A stretch of DNA of 64,000 nucleotides, taken from the NCBI RefSeq assembly GCF_002078355.1, contig NZ_CP015363.1, positions 1,762,944 to 1,826,943 of the forward strand, written 5' to 3'. Position 1 is the stretch's first letter. Each line of letters starts with the position of its first letter. The translations under genes were made by a program, and so were the position numbers. This DNA comes from Ferroplasma acidiphilum. GTDB taxonomy: Archaea > Thermoplasmatota > Thermoplasmata > Thermoplasmatales > Thermoplasmataceae. Positions 35,671 through 44,995 of this stretch are shown here, piece after piece. The notes below the pieces were generated by a model, which searched no databases, had not been told where the DNA came from, and worked only from the letters and a program-made list of their open reading frames with translations.

Positions 35671-35693
35671 ACGTTATCTTCATTAGAATTTTT
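35628..35693 (+). promoter_or_regulatory. Leader hairpin followed by T5: candidate leu attenuator
   Basis: GATAATGTTTA (35628-35638) pairs with TAAACGTTATC (35668-35678), 11 bp with one G-U. Inside it GAGCAA (35641-46) pairs with TTGCTT (35659-64), with one G-U. TTTTT follows at 35689-35693, a possible archaeal termination signal, and then the leuA ribosome-binding site GGAGGT at 35694. A ribosome paused at the Leu codons would mask the 5' arm. TCTTC (35677-81) could alternatively pair weakly with GGAGG (35694-98). Confidence 0.55.
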
Positions 35694-35705
35694 GGAGGTA
35701 ATAAG

Positions 35706-36872
35706 ATGTATTTTTATGGTGGCGGAAGCTATAGCGATTTTTTCAATATGGGTGAATACAGCAGAATGGGCTATGAATTTAACAGGGAAAATATAAGTAT
35801 ATTTGATACAACACTGAGGGATGGAGAACAAACACCCGGAGTATCATTTAACACAGATCAGAAATATAAGATAGCAAAAATGCTGTATGATGCTGGTGTC
35901 AATATAATAGAGGCTGGATTTCCTGCCGTTTCTAATGATGAAATGAAATCAATAAAAAAGATAAATCATGATATGGAAAATATATGTTCACTGGCAAGAT
36001 GCAATAGAAATGATATAGATAAGGTAATAGAGTCAGATTCTAGAATAATACACCTGTTTATTGCAACATCGGATATCCATATGAAATATAAATTAAAAAA
36101 AACCAGGGAACAGGTTTTTGACAGTATAATGGAATCTATAGATTATGCAAGGAGCTATGGCATGAGAATAATTTTCTCTCCAGAAGATGCAACACGAACC
36201 AGCATGGATTTCCTTAAGCAGATAGTTTCCTCCATTAAGGTTGAAACTATAAATTTTCCAGATACTATAGGCATAATGAATCCAATCTCCATGTATTATT
36301 TTATCAACAAAATAAAATCATTTACCAGCACCGGCATAAGCATCCATTGTCATAACGATTTTGGAATGGCTACAGCCAATACCCTTGCAGGTTTAATGGC
36401 CGGTGCAAATGAAGCCCAGGTAACAGTAAACGGAATCGGTGAGAGAGCTGGAAATGCCTCTTTAGAGGAGGTTGTGTCATCAATTTATGGATTTTTAAAT
36501 TCATACACAGATATAAAAATGGAAAAACTATACAGCATATCAAAATATGTCAGTGCAGCAAGCGGAATAATACCTCAGAAGAACAAAGCCATAACAGGAG
36601 AAAATGCGTTTTCACATGAAGCTGGCATACATGTCCAGGGCATAATAAACAACCCGAAAACATATGAGGCTATAAACCCGGAAATTTTTGGGCTCAATAG
36701 AAGAATAGTTATAGGCAAGCATTCCGGGAAGGCAGCAATAAAATACATACTGGAGAATAATGGTATGCATAAAACGGATGATGAAATAGATAATATATTA
36801 CAGATAGTGAAGAAAGAAGGAAATAAAACAATTGATGACAAATTTTTATTAGAGGTGGCAAGAAATGAGTAA
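35706..36872 (+). CDS. leuA: 2-isopropylmalate synthase (LeuA family)
   Basis: A 388-residue DRE-TIM synthase without the C-terminal leucine-binding domain. DTTLRDGEQTPG is at residues 34-45, FSPEDATRT mid-protein, metal-binding HCHNDFG at about 214-220, then GIGERAGNAS and HEAGIHVQG. GGAGGTAATAAG before the ATG fixes the start, giving an unusual 30-residue N-terminus (MYFYGGGSYSDFF...). It makes 2-isopropylmalate from 2-oxoisovalerate; citramalate or homocitrate synthase are alternatives. The Leu-coding leader and leuCDB downstream argue for leucine. The absent allosteric domain would shift feedback control to the leader. It overlaps leuC by 8 bp. Confidence 0.88.
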   Translation: MYFYGGGSYSDFFNMGEYSRMGYEFNRENISIFDTTLRDGEQTPGVSFNTDQKYKIAKMLYDAGVNIIEAGFPAVSNDEMKSIKKINHDMENICSLARCNRNDIDKVIESDSRIIHLFIATSDIHMKYKLKKTREQVFDSIMESIDYARSYGMRIIFSPEDATRTSMDFLKQIVSSIKVETINFPDTIGIMNPISMYYFINKIKSFTSTGISIHCHNDFGMATANTLAGLMAGANEAQVTVNGIGERAGNASLEEVVSSIYGFLNSYTDIKMEKLYSISKYVSAASGIIPQKNKAITGENAFSHEAGIHVQGIINNPKTYEAINPEIFGLNRRIVIGKHSGKAAIKYILENNGMHKTDDEIDNILQIVKKEGNKTIDDKFLLEVARNE

Positions 36873-38106
36873 GACAGCGGTAGAGAAAATATTTTCAGAG
36901 AAGAGTGGAACAGATTCAAAAAGTGGCGATTATATAGTGGCAAATGTGGATTATGTAATGGCCAATGATATTACAGCCCCAATAGCCATAGATGCTTTTA
37001 ACGAACTTGGCATGAAGCCAAAAAGCGACAAAATAATAATTATACCGGACCATTTTGTTCCGCCGAAAGACATCAATTCTGCGAAACAGTATAAAAAATC
37101 CAAGGATTTTGCGCTTGAGAATGGAACATGGTTTTATGATATAGGCCATGGAGGCGTCTGCCACCAGGTTATGATGGAGAAGGGTTTTGCTGCACCGGGA
37201 AGGCTAATAGCAGGTGCAGATTCCCATACAAACACATATGGTGCACTGTCAGCAATTTCTACCGGCATAGGAAGTACAGAAGCAGGCGTAATATTTGCTA
37301 CTGGCAAAATGTGGTTCAAAATTCCTGAAACAATTAAGATAAACCTTACAGGAAAACCTGGAAAAGGCGTAGAAGGGAAGGATATTATACTGCATGTATT
37401 ATCAAAAATCAAAAACGGTGGTGCAGCATATAAATGCATGGAATTTTCCGGAAATATAAAGTATATTGATATCAACGAAAGAATGACAATGGCCAATATG
37501 ACAACAGAAGCAGGAGCTAAATGTTCATTTTTTGATACAGATGAAAAAACAATAGAATATCTGAACCGGAGAAATACAGGCAGCTATAAAATAGTAAAAT
37601 CAGATGAAAATGCTGATTTCTCTCAAACATTCAATATTGATATGAATAATATAGAACCCTCTATTGCAATTCCCAATTCGCCTGACAATGTTAGAATTGC
37701 TTCTGCAATACATGAGAAAATAGACCAGGCATACATAGGGTCATGCACGAATGGGAGAATAGAAGATATAAGAAAAGCAGCTGCAATACTGAAGGGCAGG
37801 AAAGTTAACAGAAATGTCAGGCTTATGGTAGTTCCTGCAAGCCAGGAAGTATATAACCAGGCACTGATGGAAGGACTCATAAATACTATAGTGGAAGCCG
37901 GTGGCTATTTTTCAGGAACAACATGCGGTGCCTGCCTCGGCGGATATATGGGCGTACTGGGCCCTGATGAAGTATGTATATCTTCAACAAACAGGAATTT
38001 TATAGGGCGGATGGGAGATAAAACTTCTAAAGTGTACTTAGCAAACCCGTCAATAGTTGCATCATCAGCCATACTTGGAAGAATTGGAACACCGGAGGAG
38101 ATATAA
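36865..38106 (+). CDS. leuC: 3-isopropylmalate dehydratase large subunit
   Basis: A 413-residue aconitase-superfamily subunit of the archaeal/short LeuC (HacA-like) class. Iron-sulfur ligands are visible in GSCTNGR and in CGACLGG near residue 350. Other motifs: PDHFVPPKD, GADSHTNTYGALS and STGIGSTEAG. It isomerises 2- to 3-isopropylmalate with LeuD. A homologous pair could also act as homoaconitase. It overlaps leuA by 8 bp and leuD follows at once. Confidence 0.93.
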   Translation: MSKTAVEKIFSEKSGTDSKSGDYIVANVDYVMANDITAPIAIDAFNELGMKPKSDKIIIIPDHFVPPKDINSAKQYKKSKDFALENGTWFYDIGHGGVCHQVMMEKGFAAPGRLIAGADSHTNTYGALSAISTGIGSTEAGVIFATGKMWFKIPETIKINLTGKPGKGVEGKDIILHVLSKIKNGGAAYKCMEFSGNIKYIDINERMTMANMTTEAGAKCSFFDTDEKTIEYLNRRNTGSYKIVKSDENADFSQTFNIDMNNIEPSIAIPNSPDNVRIASAIHEKIDQAYIGSCTNGRIEDIRKAAAILKGRKVNRNVRLMVVPASQEVYNQALMEGLINTIVEAGGYFSGTTCGACLGGYMGVLGPDEVCISSTNRNFIGRMGDKTSKVYLANPSIVASSAILGRIGTPEEI

Positions 38107-38107
38107 A

Positions 38108-38590
38108 ATGGTAAATAATATAAAAGGAAGGGCAATTGTATTAGGAGACAATGTTGATACAGATCAGATAATACCGGCAAAATACCTTAACACATCTGAA
38201 CCGGATAAACTGGCACCACATTTCATGGAAAATGAATACCCTGACCTTGCGGCAAATATTATGAAGGGCGATATTATAGTTGCAGGGAAAAATTTCGGGT
38301 CCGGTTCAAGCAGGGAGCATGCAGTAATAACAATTAAAGGCCTTGGCATATCATGTATTATTGCTGAAAGCTTTGCAAGGATATTCTTTAGAAATGCAAT
38401 AAATACAGGGATACCGGTAATAGAAGCAAAGATAGAAGCTACAGAATATGGTGAAATATCAATAGATTTTGATAAAAGCATTATAATGCACAATGGCATT
38501 ACAACACAGTTTAAAGAATACCCTGAATTTCTCAGGAACATTATAGATAGCAAGGGTCTTGTCAATTATGTGTGGTCCGGGAAATGGTAG
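38108..38590 (+). CDS. leuD: 3-isopropylmalate dehydratase small subunit
   Basis: A 160-residue swivel-domain subunit of the leuCD dehydratase. GDNVDTDQIIPAKYL near the N-terminus, GKNFGSGSSREHAV as substrate loop, and GISCIIAESFARIFFRNAINTGIP are all family motifs. The start at ATG 38108 begins MVNNIKGRAIVLG; an upstream extension into leuC is rejected. AGGAGATATAAA supplies the ribosome-binding site, overlapping the leuC end. The residues in its YLN loop may specify isopropylmalate versus homoaconitate, but I cannot decide. Confidence 0.93.
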   Translation: MVNNIKGRAIVLGDNVDTDQIIPAKYLNTSEPDKLAPHFMENEYPDLAANIMKGDIIVAGKNFGSGSSREHAVITIKGLGISCIIAESFARIFFRNAINTGIPVIEAKIEATEYGEISIDFDKSIIMHNGITTQFKEYPEFLRNIIDSKGLVNYVWSGKW

Positions 38591-39654
38591 ATATAGCTGT
38601 CATACCGGGTGATGGCATTGGAAAGGAAATAATACCACAGGCCTGTGATCTGGTAACCTCTATAGACCCATCAGTTAATTTTACGTTTTATAATATATCG
38701 TCTGAAAGATATATTAATGAGGGCATAACAATAAAAGATAGCGAAATAGATGAATTAAAAAGCTACAATTCAATTTTTTTCGGTGCCATAGGTGATTTCA
38801 GGGTAAAGCCAGGAATCATGGAACAGGGTGTCATACTCAGGCTCAGAAAGGAACTGGACCTTTATATGAATATCCGCCCTGCCATCTCATTTAGCAGGAT
38901 AACAGGGAATAATATACATATGACAATTTTAAGGGAGAATAAGGAGGATTTTTATTCTGATATTTCAGGATCATTAAATGAACATAAACTGTTCAGGCAA
39001 AAAGGAAACTTTTACAATTATAATATTGATATAAATTCTGAATCAGACGATACTATTTATTATACAATGGGCTTCCTTTCAAGAAAAAATTTAAAACGCT
39101 TTTTTAATATGGCATACAAAATTGCTGACACTGAAACTGTGACAATTACAGATAAGGCCAATGCTGTAGACATGTATTCATTATGGCGTGAAATAGCTAT
39201 AGAGGAATCAGAACCTGCCGGTAAAAAAATAAACTTTGAATATGCGGATTCACTTGCTTACAATATGATAAATAACCCGTTGAAATACAGGTATATAATT
39301 GCTCCAAACCTATATGGGGATATACTTTCAGATATGTCCAGTGCTATGGTAGGGGGCCTCGGGTATGCACCAAGTGGCAATATAGGCGACTATTCGTCTA
39401 TGTTCGAACCGGTACATGGCAGTGCGCCTGACATAGCAGGGAAGAATATAGCAAATCCTGTAGCATCAATACTTTCATGCATAATGATGTTAAAGCATTT
39501 GAACCAGACAGAAACTGCAGGCATCATGGAGAAATCAGTAGAAAATGTAATAAGAAATGGTACAATTCCAATAGAATCTGGAGGCAATGCCGGGACACAT
39601 GAATTTATAAATAAGGTGAAAAATTATTGCACAATGACGAAAAATAATATTTAA
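38584..39654 (+). CDS. leuB: 3-isopropylmalate dehydrogenase family protein
   Basis: A 357-residue beta-decarboxylating dehydrogenase. N-terminal AVIPGDGIGKEIIPQ, substrate arginines in ILRLRKELDLYMNIRPA, lysine in TDKANAVDMYSLW, PNLYGDILSDMSSAMVGGLGYAPSGN and FEPVHGSAPDIAGK for NAD. The loop after ILREN reads KEDFYSD instead of the usual TEGxYxG, so it is divergent. The ATG at 38584 overlaps the leuD stop by 7 bp; an upstream GTG is less likely. It oxidises 3-isopropylmalate to 2-oxoisocaproate, ending the leucine branch. It is the last gene of the operon. Confidence 0.88.
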   Translation: MVDIAVIPGDGIGKEIIPQACDLVTSIDPSVNFTFYNISSERYINEGITIKDSEIDELKSYNSIFFGAIGDFRVKPGIMEQGVILRLRKELDLYMNIRPAISFSRITGNNIHMTILRENKEDFYSDISGSLNEHKLFRQKGNFYNYNIDINSESDDTIYYTMGFLSRKNLKRFFNMAYKIADTETVTITDKANAVDMYSLWREIAIEESEPAGKKINFEYADSLAYNMINNPLKYRYIIAPNLYGDILSDMSSAMVGGLGYAPSGNIGDYSSMFEPVHGSAPDIAGKNIANPVASILSCIMMLKHLNQTETAGIMEKSVENVIRNGTIPIESGGNAGTHEFINKVKNYCTMTKNNI

Positions 39655-39837
39655 TGCCTTATTATGTTATTAATTATCAATTTACATCATATTATTTATT
39701 TTTTTACAATGCATATATAAAACTATACTGTGCTATATATAAAATAACTACAAAAAATTATACTAAAAAGGTATTTTTCTTCACAAATGTGATAAAAAAC
39801 TTAATATATAACTATAATATTATAATCTAAGTGGTGA

Positions 39838-41076
<1,239 letters not shown>

Positions 41077-41082
41077 TTTAAT

Positions 41083-41730
41083 ATGATGTCTGAAGATGAA
41101 CAGTTAGAAAAATTGATGAAACCGGAATATATTTCCAGTTTGACCAGGGCAATTGAGCTTATAAGAAAGCTTGATAACCTTGGCTTTCTCGATGTAATAT
41201 CCGGAATATTGAGTGACGATGAAACTTTAAAGACAGTCTTCAGTCTACTGACAAGCGATGATGTACTATCACTTACTACCAAAACAGATTCAGTAATGGT
41301 ATTGCTAAAAATAATGTCAGAGGAGAAGAATGTAAAGGCGCTCAGCAATCTGCTTGAAATAGTAACAGTAATACAGAACAAGGGCCTGATTGATCCAGTT
41401 ATGGGGATTCTGAAAGATGATGCTGCAATGGGAGCTATTATGGGACTGCTGTCCAATGATTTTACCATGAATCTTCTCATGAATGAGAAACCAATTCTTG
41501 CTTCCCTTGGAACACTGGACCTTAGCGTTGCACCGCATTACGTAAATATGATTAAAGCAGTAGAAAACGCGATAAAAACTGATACGGTAACGCCTGTTGG
41601 GGGTATGATGGGAACTCTTCGCGCAATGAAAGATGAAGATGCCCAGAAAGGCCTTGGAATAGTATTTTCTATACTGAGAAGCCTTGGAAAAACATGCAGT
41701 GATGAATTTAACTGCTCTGCCAAAAAATAA
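41083..41730 (+). CDS. DUF1641 family protein, SQR partner
   Basis: A 215-residue helical protein rich in Leu, Met and Ser, with repeats such as LGFLDVISGILSDDETL and KGLIDPVMGILKDDAAM, which resemble DUF1641. Such proteins accompany SQR-like flavoproteins or formate dehydrogenases. A C-terminal pair of cysteines (TCSDEFNCSAKK) might bind metal or form a disulfide. The start follows GGTGAT that overlaps the SQR stop; ATG 41083 and 41086 are both possible. The role is probably in assembly or membrane association of SQR, but no activity is known. Confidence 0.75.
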   Translation: MMSEDEQLEKLMKPEYISSLTRAIELIRKLDNLGFLDVISGILSDDETLKTVFSLLTSDDVLSLTTKTDSVMVLLKIMSEEKNVKALSNLLEIVTVIQNKGLIDPVMGILKDDAAMGAIMGLLSNDFTMNLLMNEKPILASLGTLDLSVAPHYVNMIKAVENAIKTDTVTPVGGMMGTLRAMKDEDAQKGLGIVFSILRSLGKTCSDEFNCSAKK

Positions 41731-41795
41731 AATATTTTTTTTATAAGCAATTTTCTCAACAGATTTTAATATTTATTTACGATTATGGTAATTAT

Positions 41796-41868
41796 AGCTC
41801 CGTGGTGTAGTGGACAAGCATTCCGGACTTTGGATCCGATGACGGCAGTTCGAATCTGCCCGGAGCTG
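41796..41868 (+). tRNA. tRNA-Gln (UUG)
   Basis: A 73-nt cloverleaf with acceptor AGCTCCG/CGGAGCT (A1-U72), anticodon loop CTTTGGA (anticodon TTG), T-stem GGCAG/CTGCC with loop TTCGAAT, discriminator G. The top pair of the anticodon stem is a C-A mismatch. No CCA is encoded. Two bases after the discriminator the ATG of a ubiquitin-like protein begins. TATA-like TTTATTTACG is about 20-25 nt upstream. Confidence 0.95.
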
Positions 41869-41870
41869 TT

Positions 41871-42065
41871 ATGATAGAAATAATAGGAAAAGAAAAAAGA
41901 AAAATTCACATTGAAGAATCTAAAAAACTTAGCGATATCTATAGTGCTTTTAATATAGATGAGGATGGATTTGTGGCTATACTTAACGGTAACCCCGCAA
42001 CTTCCGATGCTATTGTAAATCCTGAAGACAATCTGGTATTCCTTGAAATTTTTTCCGGTGGATAA
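41871..42065 (+). CDS. ThiS/MoaD/SAMP-like small beta-grasp protein
   Basis: A 64-residue beta-grasp protein ending in the diglycine FSGG, the hallmark of sulfur carriers (ThiS, MoaD) and ubiquitin-like modifiers (SAMP/Urm1). The compact core SDIYSAFNIDEDGFVAILNGN and NLVFLEIFSGG match. It could supply sulfur for tRNA thiolation, molybdopterin or thiamine, or modify proteins. Its ATG is only 2 nt beyond the mature 3' end of tRNA-Gln, so RNase Z cleavage would produce a leaderless mRNA; no separate promoter is possible except inside the tRNA. Confidence 0.85.
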   Translation: MIEIIGKEKRKIHIEESKKLSDIYSAFNIDEDGFVAILNGNPATSDAIVNPEDNLVFLEIFSGG

Positions 42066-42068
42066 TCT

Positions 42069-43352
42069 TTAAAATAAATACTTTGAATAGAATTTTTTAG
42101 CCACATTTAACTTATCCACATCTTTTCCTGATACTACTTTTATTTCGCCTTTATACTGGTTCAGGTTTTTGCCTATATCTGATTTTTCCAGTTCAATTTT
42201 AATTATTTCTTCCAATTCAGTATATCTGGGCTTCGTGTCTACATATATTCTGTCTCCTATAATATAAGGCCCACGCATTAACCGGCTATTTCCTTTCCAT
42301 GCATCTATGAATTTTATAGACTCGTTTGATTCGGCCGGTGGACCCATATGTTTCTGTGCATCTGGCAATTTATTTCTCATATATTCAATCAGAATTTCTA
42401 TATTTTCCCCCATATACAATTCGGATGAGAATGGCATGAACCCTGACTTCTGGAATATATCCCATATCCGGTTTTTAAGGCGTACGGCCTGGGGGTATAT
42501 TATATCATCTATTATGTCCGGTTTTTTTAATACAAATGCTTTCATTATAGTTTTTCTATCGTATTTTATTACAGGTTCTGGATTGAAAAGTATATCTTCA
42601 CGGCGTGTTACATATAATTTTGCTGCGAGTTTCAGTTTTGAAAGGTTTTCTACACTTACAGCTGCCCCTGCATTTCTTGTGGGGTCTACCGGATCAATTA
42701 TTATTACCGGCTCGTTGAATTCTTTATCACAGTTTTCCGGCACTATCAACTTTCCTTTTAAATTTGCCATGTATTGAATAAACTTTTCGAATGTGCCAAA
42801 TGCAATTATTGCAATTTCACAGATATATCCTGAAAATCCTGATTTTGCTACTTCCGAACCATAAACGTTAATTTCCTTCAGAAACACCTTTAGCAGCCTT
42901 ATATCATGCACCATTTTACTATCTGTCCTGCTTTTAACATAGATTGTATGTAGTGGCGTCCTGTCAACACTGGATACTATTCTTTCACCTTCATTTATCC
43001 TGAAAGCGGGGACTATATCGATCTTAATGCCGGATACAGACCCGGAAACGTATGGATGTTCTGCATATTTCTCTATGGCATTTTCCAGTACAGCATGTCC
43101 AATTTCAAGCCCCTTCTTTTCTATATATTCAACAGGGTATGACCTGGAAAAAGTAATAAATAAGTCAATATCACTCGATTTCAGATTTGTACCCTTTGAA
43201 ACTGATCCGACTTCTAAAGGAGTTGCGTCTATCCCTTCTGTTTTGCATATAGCATCGATATCACTGGCAATAGCAGATACTATGTTTTTTAATTTCTCCT
43301 GTTCCTGCAATGTGGGAGTCTGTTCCTGTAACTTATTTTCTAAATAATTCAT
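42069..43352 (-). CDS. cca: CCA tRNA nucleotidyltransferase, archaeal class I
   Basis: A 427-residue class I CCA-adding enzyme. The nucleotidyltransferase motif GSVSKGTNLKSSDIDLFITF (residues 49-68) carries the two catalytic aspartates; the third is in IKIDIVPAFRI. FRI is followed by the arm and tail domains including IDPVDPTRNAGAAVS. It adds CCA to all tRNAs, matching the three local tRNA genes that lack CCA. It lies one base downstream of the nac gene on the same strand. Confidence 0.94.
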   Translation of the reverse strand: MNYLENKLQEQTPTLQEQEKLKNIVSAIASDIDAICKTEGIDATPLEVGSVSKGTNLKSSDIDLFITFSRSYPVEYIEKKGLEIGHAVLENAIEKYAEHPYVSGSVSGIKIDIVPAFRINEGERIVSSVDRTPLHTIYVKSRTDSKMVHDIRLLKVFLKEINVYGSEVAKSGFSGYICEIAIIAFGTFEKFIQYMANLKGKLIVPENCDKEFNEPVIIIDPVDPTRNAGAAVSVENLSKLKLAAKLYVTRREDILFNPEPVIKYDRKTIMKAFVLKKPDIIDDIIYPQAVRLKNRIWDIFQKSGFMPFSSELYMGENIEILIEYMRNKLPDAQKHMGPPAESNESIKFIDAWKGNSRLMRGPYIIGDRIYVDTKPRYTELEEIIKIELEKSDIGKNLNQYKGEIKVVSGKDVDKLNVAKKFYSKYLF

Positions 43353-43685
43353 TTAATTTCCAAGGTCTATAATTGCCTGTGCAGGTTCCCCATCAGCTTT
43401 CCTGAGTGCCTCTATTGCTTTCTCCCTTGAAACATTGCACTGGGACATAACAAGTTTTATATCTTCATCATCAAATTCTTCAACAGATGCCGATTTGGGT
43501 TTTTCCTTCATGGTGCCCAGAACCTGGAATGTTTTCTGCCCCTGTGCCTCTATCATGGTGACAGAGGCGTTTTCTATTATGTAATCTTTATCCTTACCTT
43601 TCAGTATAACTTCCTTAACGTCCGGCATTTCGGTGGATTTAATTCCCATCTGGTTCATCATCCTTCTTACGTCCCTTGGATTCAT
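43353..43685 (-). CDS. nac: Nascent polypeptide-associated complex protein
   Basis: A 110-residue archaeal NAC (alpha-NAC homologue). The N-terminal region MNPRDVRRMMNQMGI is basic. The NAC domain is around residues 20-65 (TMIEAQGQKTFQVLG) and the UBA domain about 70-110 (IKLVMSQCNVSREKAIEALRKADGEPAQAIIDLGN). It binds emerging chains at the ribosome exit. It is adjacent to cca by one base, probably as an operon for translation-related functions. Confidence 0.95.
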   Translation of the reverse strand: MNPRDVRRMMNQMGIKSTEMPDVKEVILKGKDKDYIIENASVTMIEAQGQKTFQVLGTMKEKPKSASVEEFDDEDIKLVMSQCNVSREKAIEALRKADGEPAQAIIDLGN

Positions 43686-43709
43686 GTAGATTAATTATAA
43701 CTTCTTTTA

Positions 43710-44903
43710 TTAATTTTTATATTTTGCCGGTGGTATTATCTCCGGATAATTGATAAATTTCAGGCACATAATCAGTGCAATTAAAGAAGCTAGAAGTTCA
43801 ACTATAATTGCATACATAGGAAAACCAATAAAAGTCAGAATTATAAAAGGTACGGTGATTAAAAAAATCCCGCTAAAAAAATTTGTAAATTTATTTACAT
43901 AATACTTTTCACTTCCAGGGAACTTTCTTGTGATATACGTTCTATATCCTGGTACCAGAAACGCAACGGCCGGGATAAAAAGAATGCTAATATTCAGATC
44001 CAGAGGCGTATTTTTTATGGATATCAGGAATCCTATTACAATGAGCAGTGGAAATATGGATACAAAAGAAATTCCCTGAAAGGTTTTTGATTTTACCATA
44101 CTACCCAGAAACACAGTAAAAAATGATGCTGCTGAAATTACTACAAACCTGTAAATTAAATTAATATCGCCTGCTTTTACAGCCAGCAATGGAATGGTGA
44201 TTAATATAAGCGCAATAGCCATATATAAAAGTGAATTAATAAAAATTGTATAAAGCAGCTCTAACCCATTTCTTACCCTCTTTATATCACCTATTGATAC
44301 TATATACCGTTTTAATTTTTTTGTCAGCACTGTTTTCTTATAATTTATGTTCTGGTGAGTGAATAATATATAAATTATTGAAAAAATTCCCAGCAATACA
44401 GATAATATAAAAATAATATAGATTGAATTTAAATGTATAAAATATATGGTTGCAAAAATACCTGCCAGTGCAATTCCTGTATAGACATTAGTAATATTGT
44501 TTCCACGCCTGTATGTATTGTTCCAGTTGTCTATAATCGATCCGCCAAAGGCAAGAATGGCAATCATTACAACCAGAATCAAATAACTCCTGATATACAG
44601 GATAAAAGGCATAATAATAGCAAAAATAGCCCCTCCTAAAAACACTGAATATTTTTTCACAAGTTCTATAATATTTCTGGACATAATATATGATAAGTAA
44701 TAAATTATTTCAAAAGAAATAATGATAGCGGGAAATATATAAAGTTTCATGGAATTATTATATAAGTGATATGGAAATAAAATAAACAAGAATAATAGAG
44801 ACGCATTTTTTATTGAATAAATTAGATCAATTACACTATTTTTATTTAAAATATTCACTTTTTGATTATTATAAAAGGATATTAAATGTTTTCCGATACC
44901 CAC
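43710..44903 (-). CDS. Polytopic membrane protein, function unknown
   Basis: A 397-residue protein with about eleven or twelve hydrophobic segments in two clusters split by a basic loop near residues 185-205 (INYKKTVLTKKLKRYIVS), a layout like major-facilitator transporters, but no signature motif was found. The N-terminal 50 codons include one extra hydrophobic segment (SLLFLFILFPYHLY) and are more AT-rich than the rest, so the start could lie downstream, for example at 44750 or 44684. Upstream of nac, same strand, separated by about 24 bp. Candidate transporter with unknown substrate. Confidence 0.55.
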   Translation of the reverse strand: MGIGKHLISFYNNQKVNILNKNSVIDLIYSIKNASLLFLFILFPYHLYNNSMKLYIFPAIIISFEIIYYLSYIMSRNIIELVKKYSVFLGGAIFAIIMPFILYIRSYLILVVMIAILAFGGSIIDNWNNTYRRGNNITNVYTGIALAGIFATIYFIHLNSIYIIFILSVLLGIFSIIYILFTHQNINYKKTVLTKKLKRYIVSIGDIKRVRNGLELLYTIFINSLLYMAIALILITIPLLAVKAGDINLIYRFVVISAASFFTVFLGSMVKSKTFQGISFVSIFPLLIVIGFLISIKNTPLDLNISILFIPAVAFLVPGYRTYITRKFPGSEKYYVNKFTNFFSGIFLITVPFIILTFIGFPMYAIIVELLASLIALIMCLKFINYPEIIPPAKYKN

Positions 44904-44995
44904 CTATATTAACATAGAACATACCAATTTTAAGCAAAATCATTTATCCGGATTATTCCCGTAAAAGTATTTATTATCCATTTGCATTATGCTAT

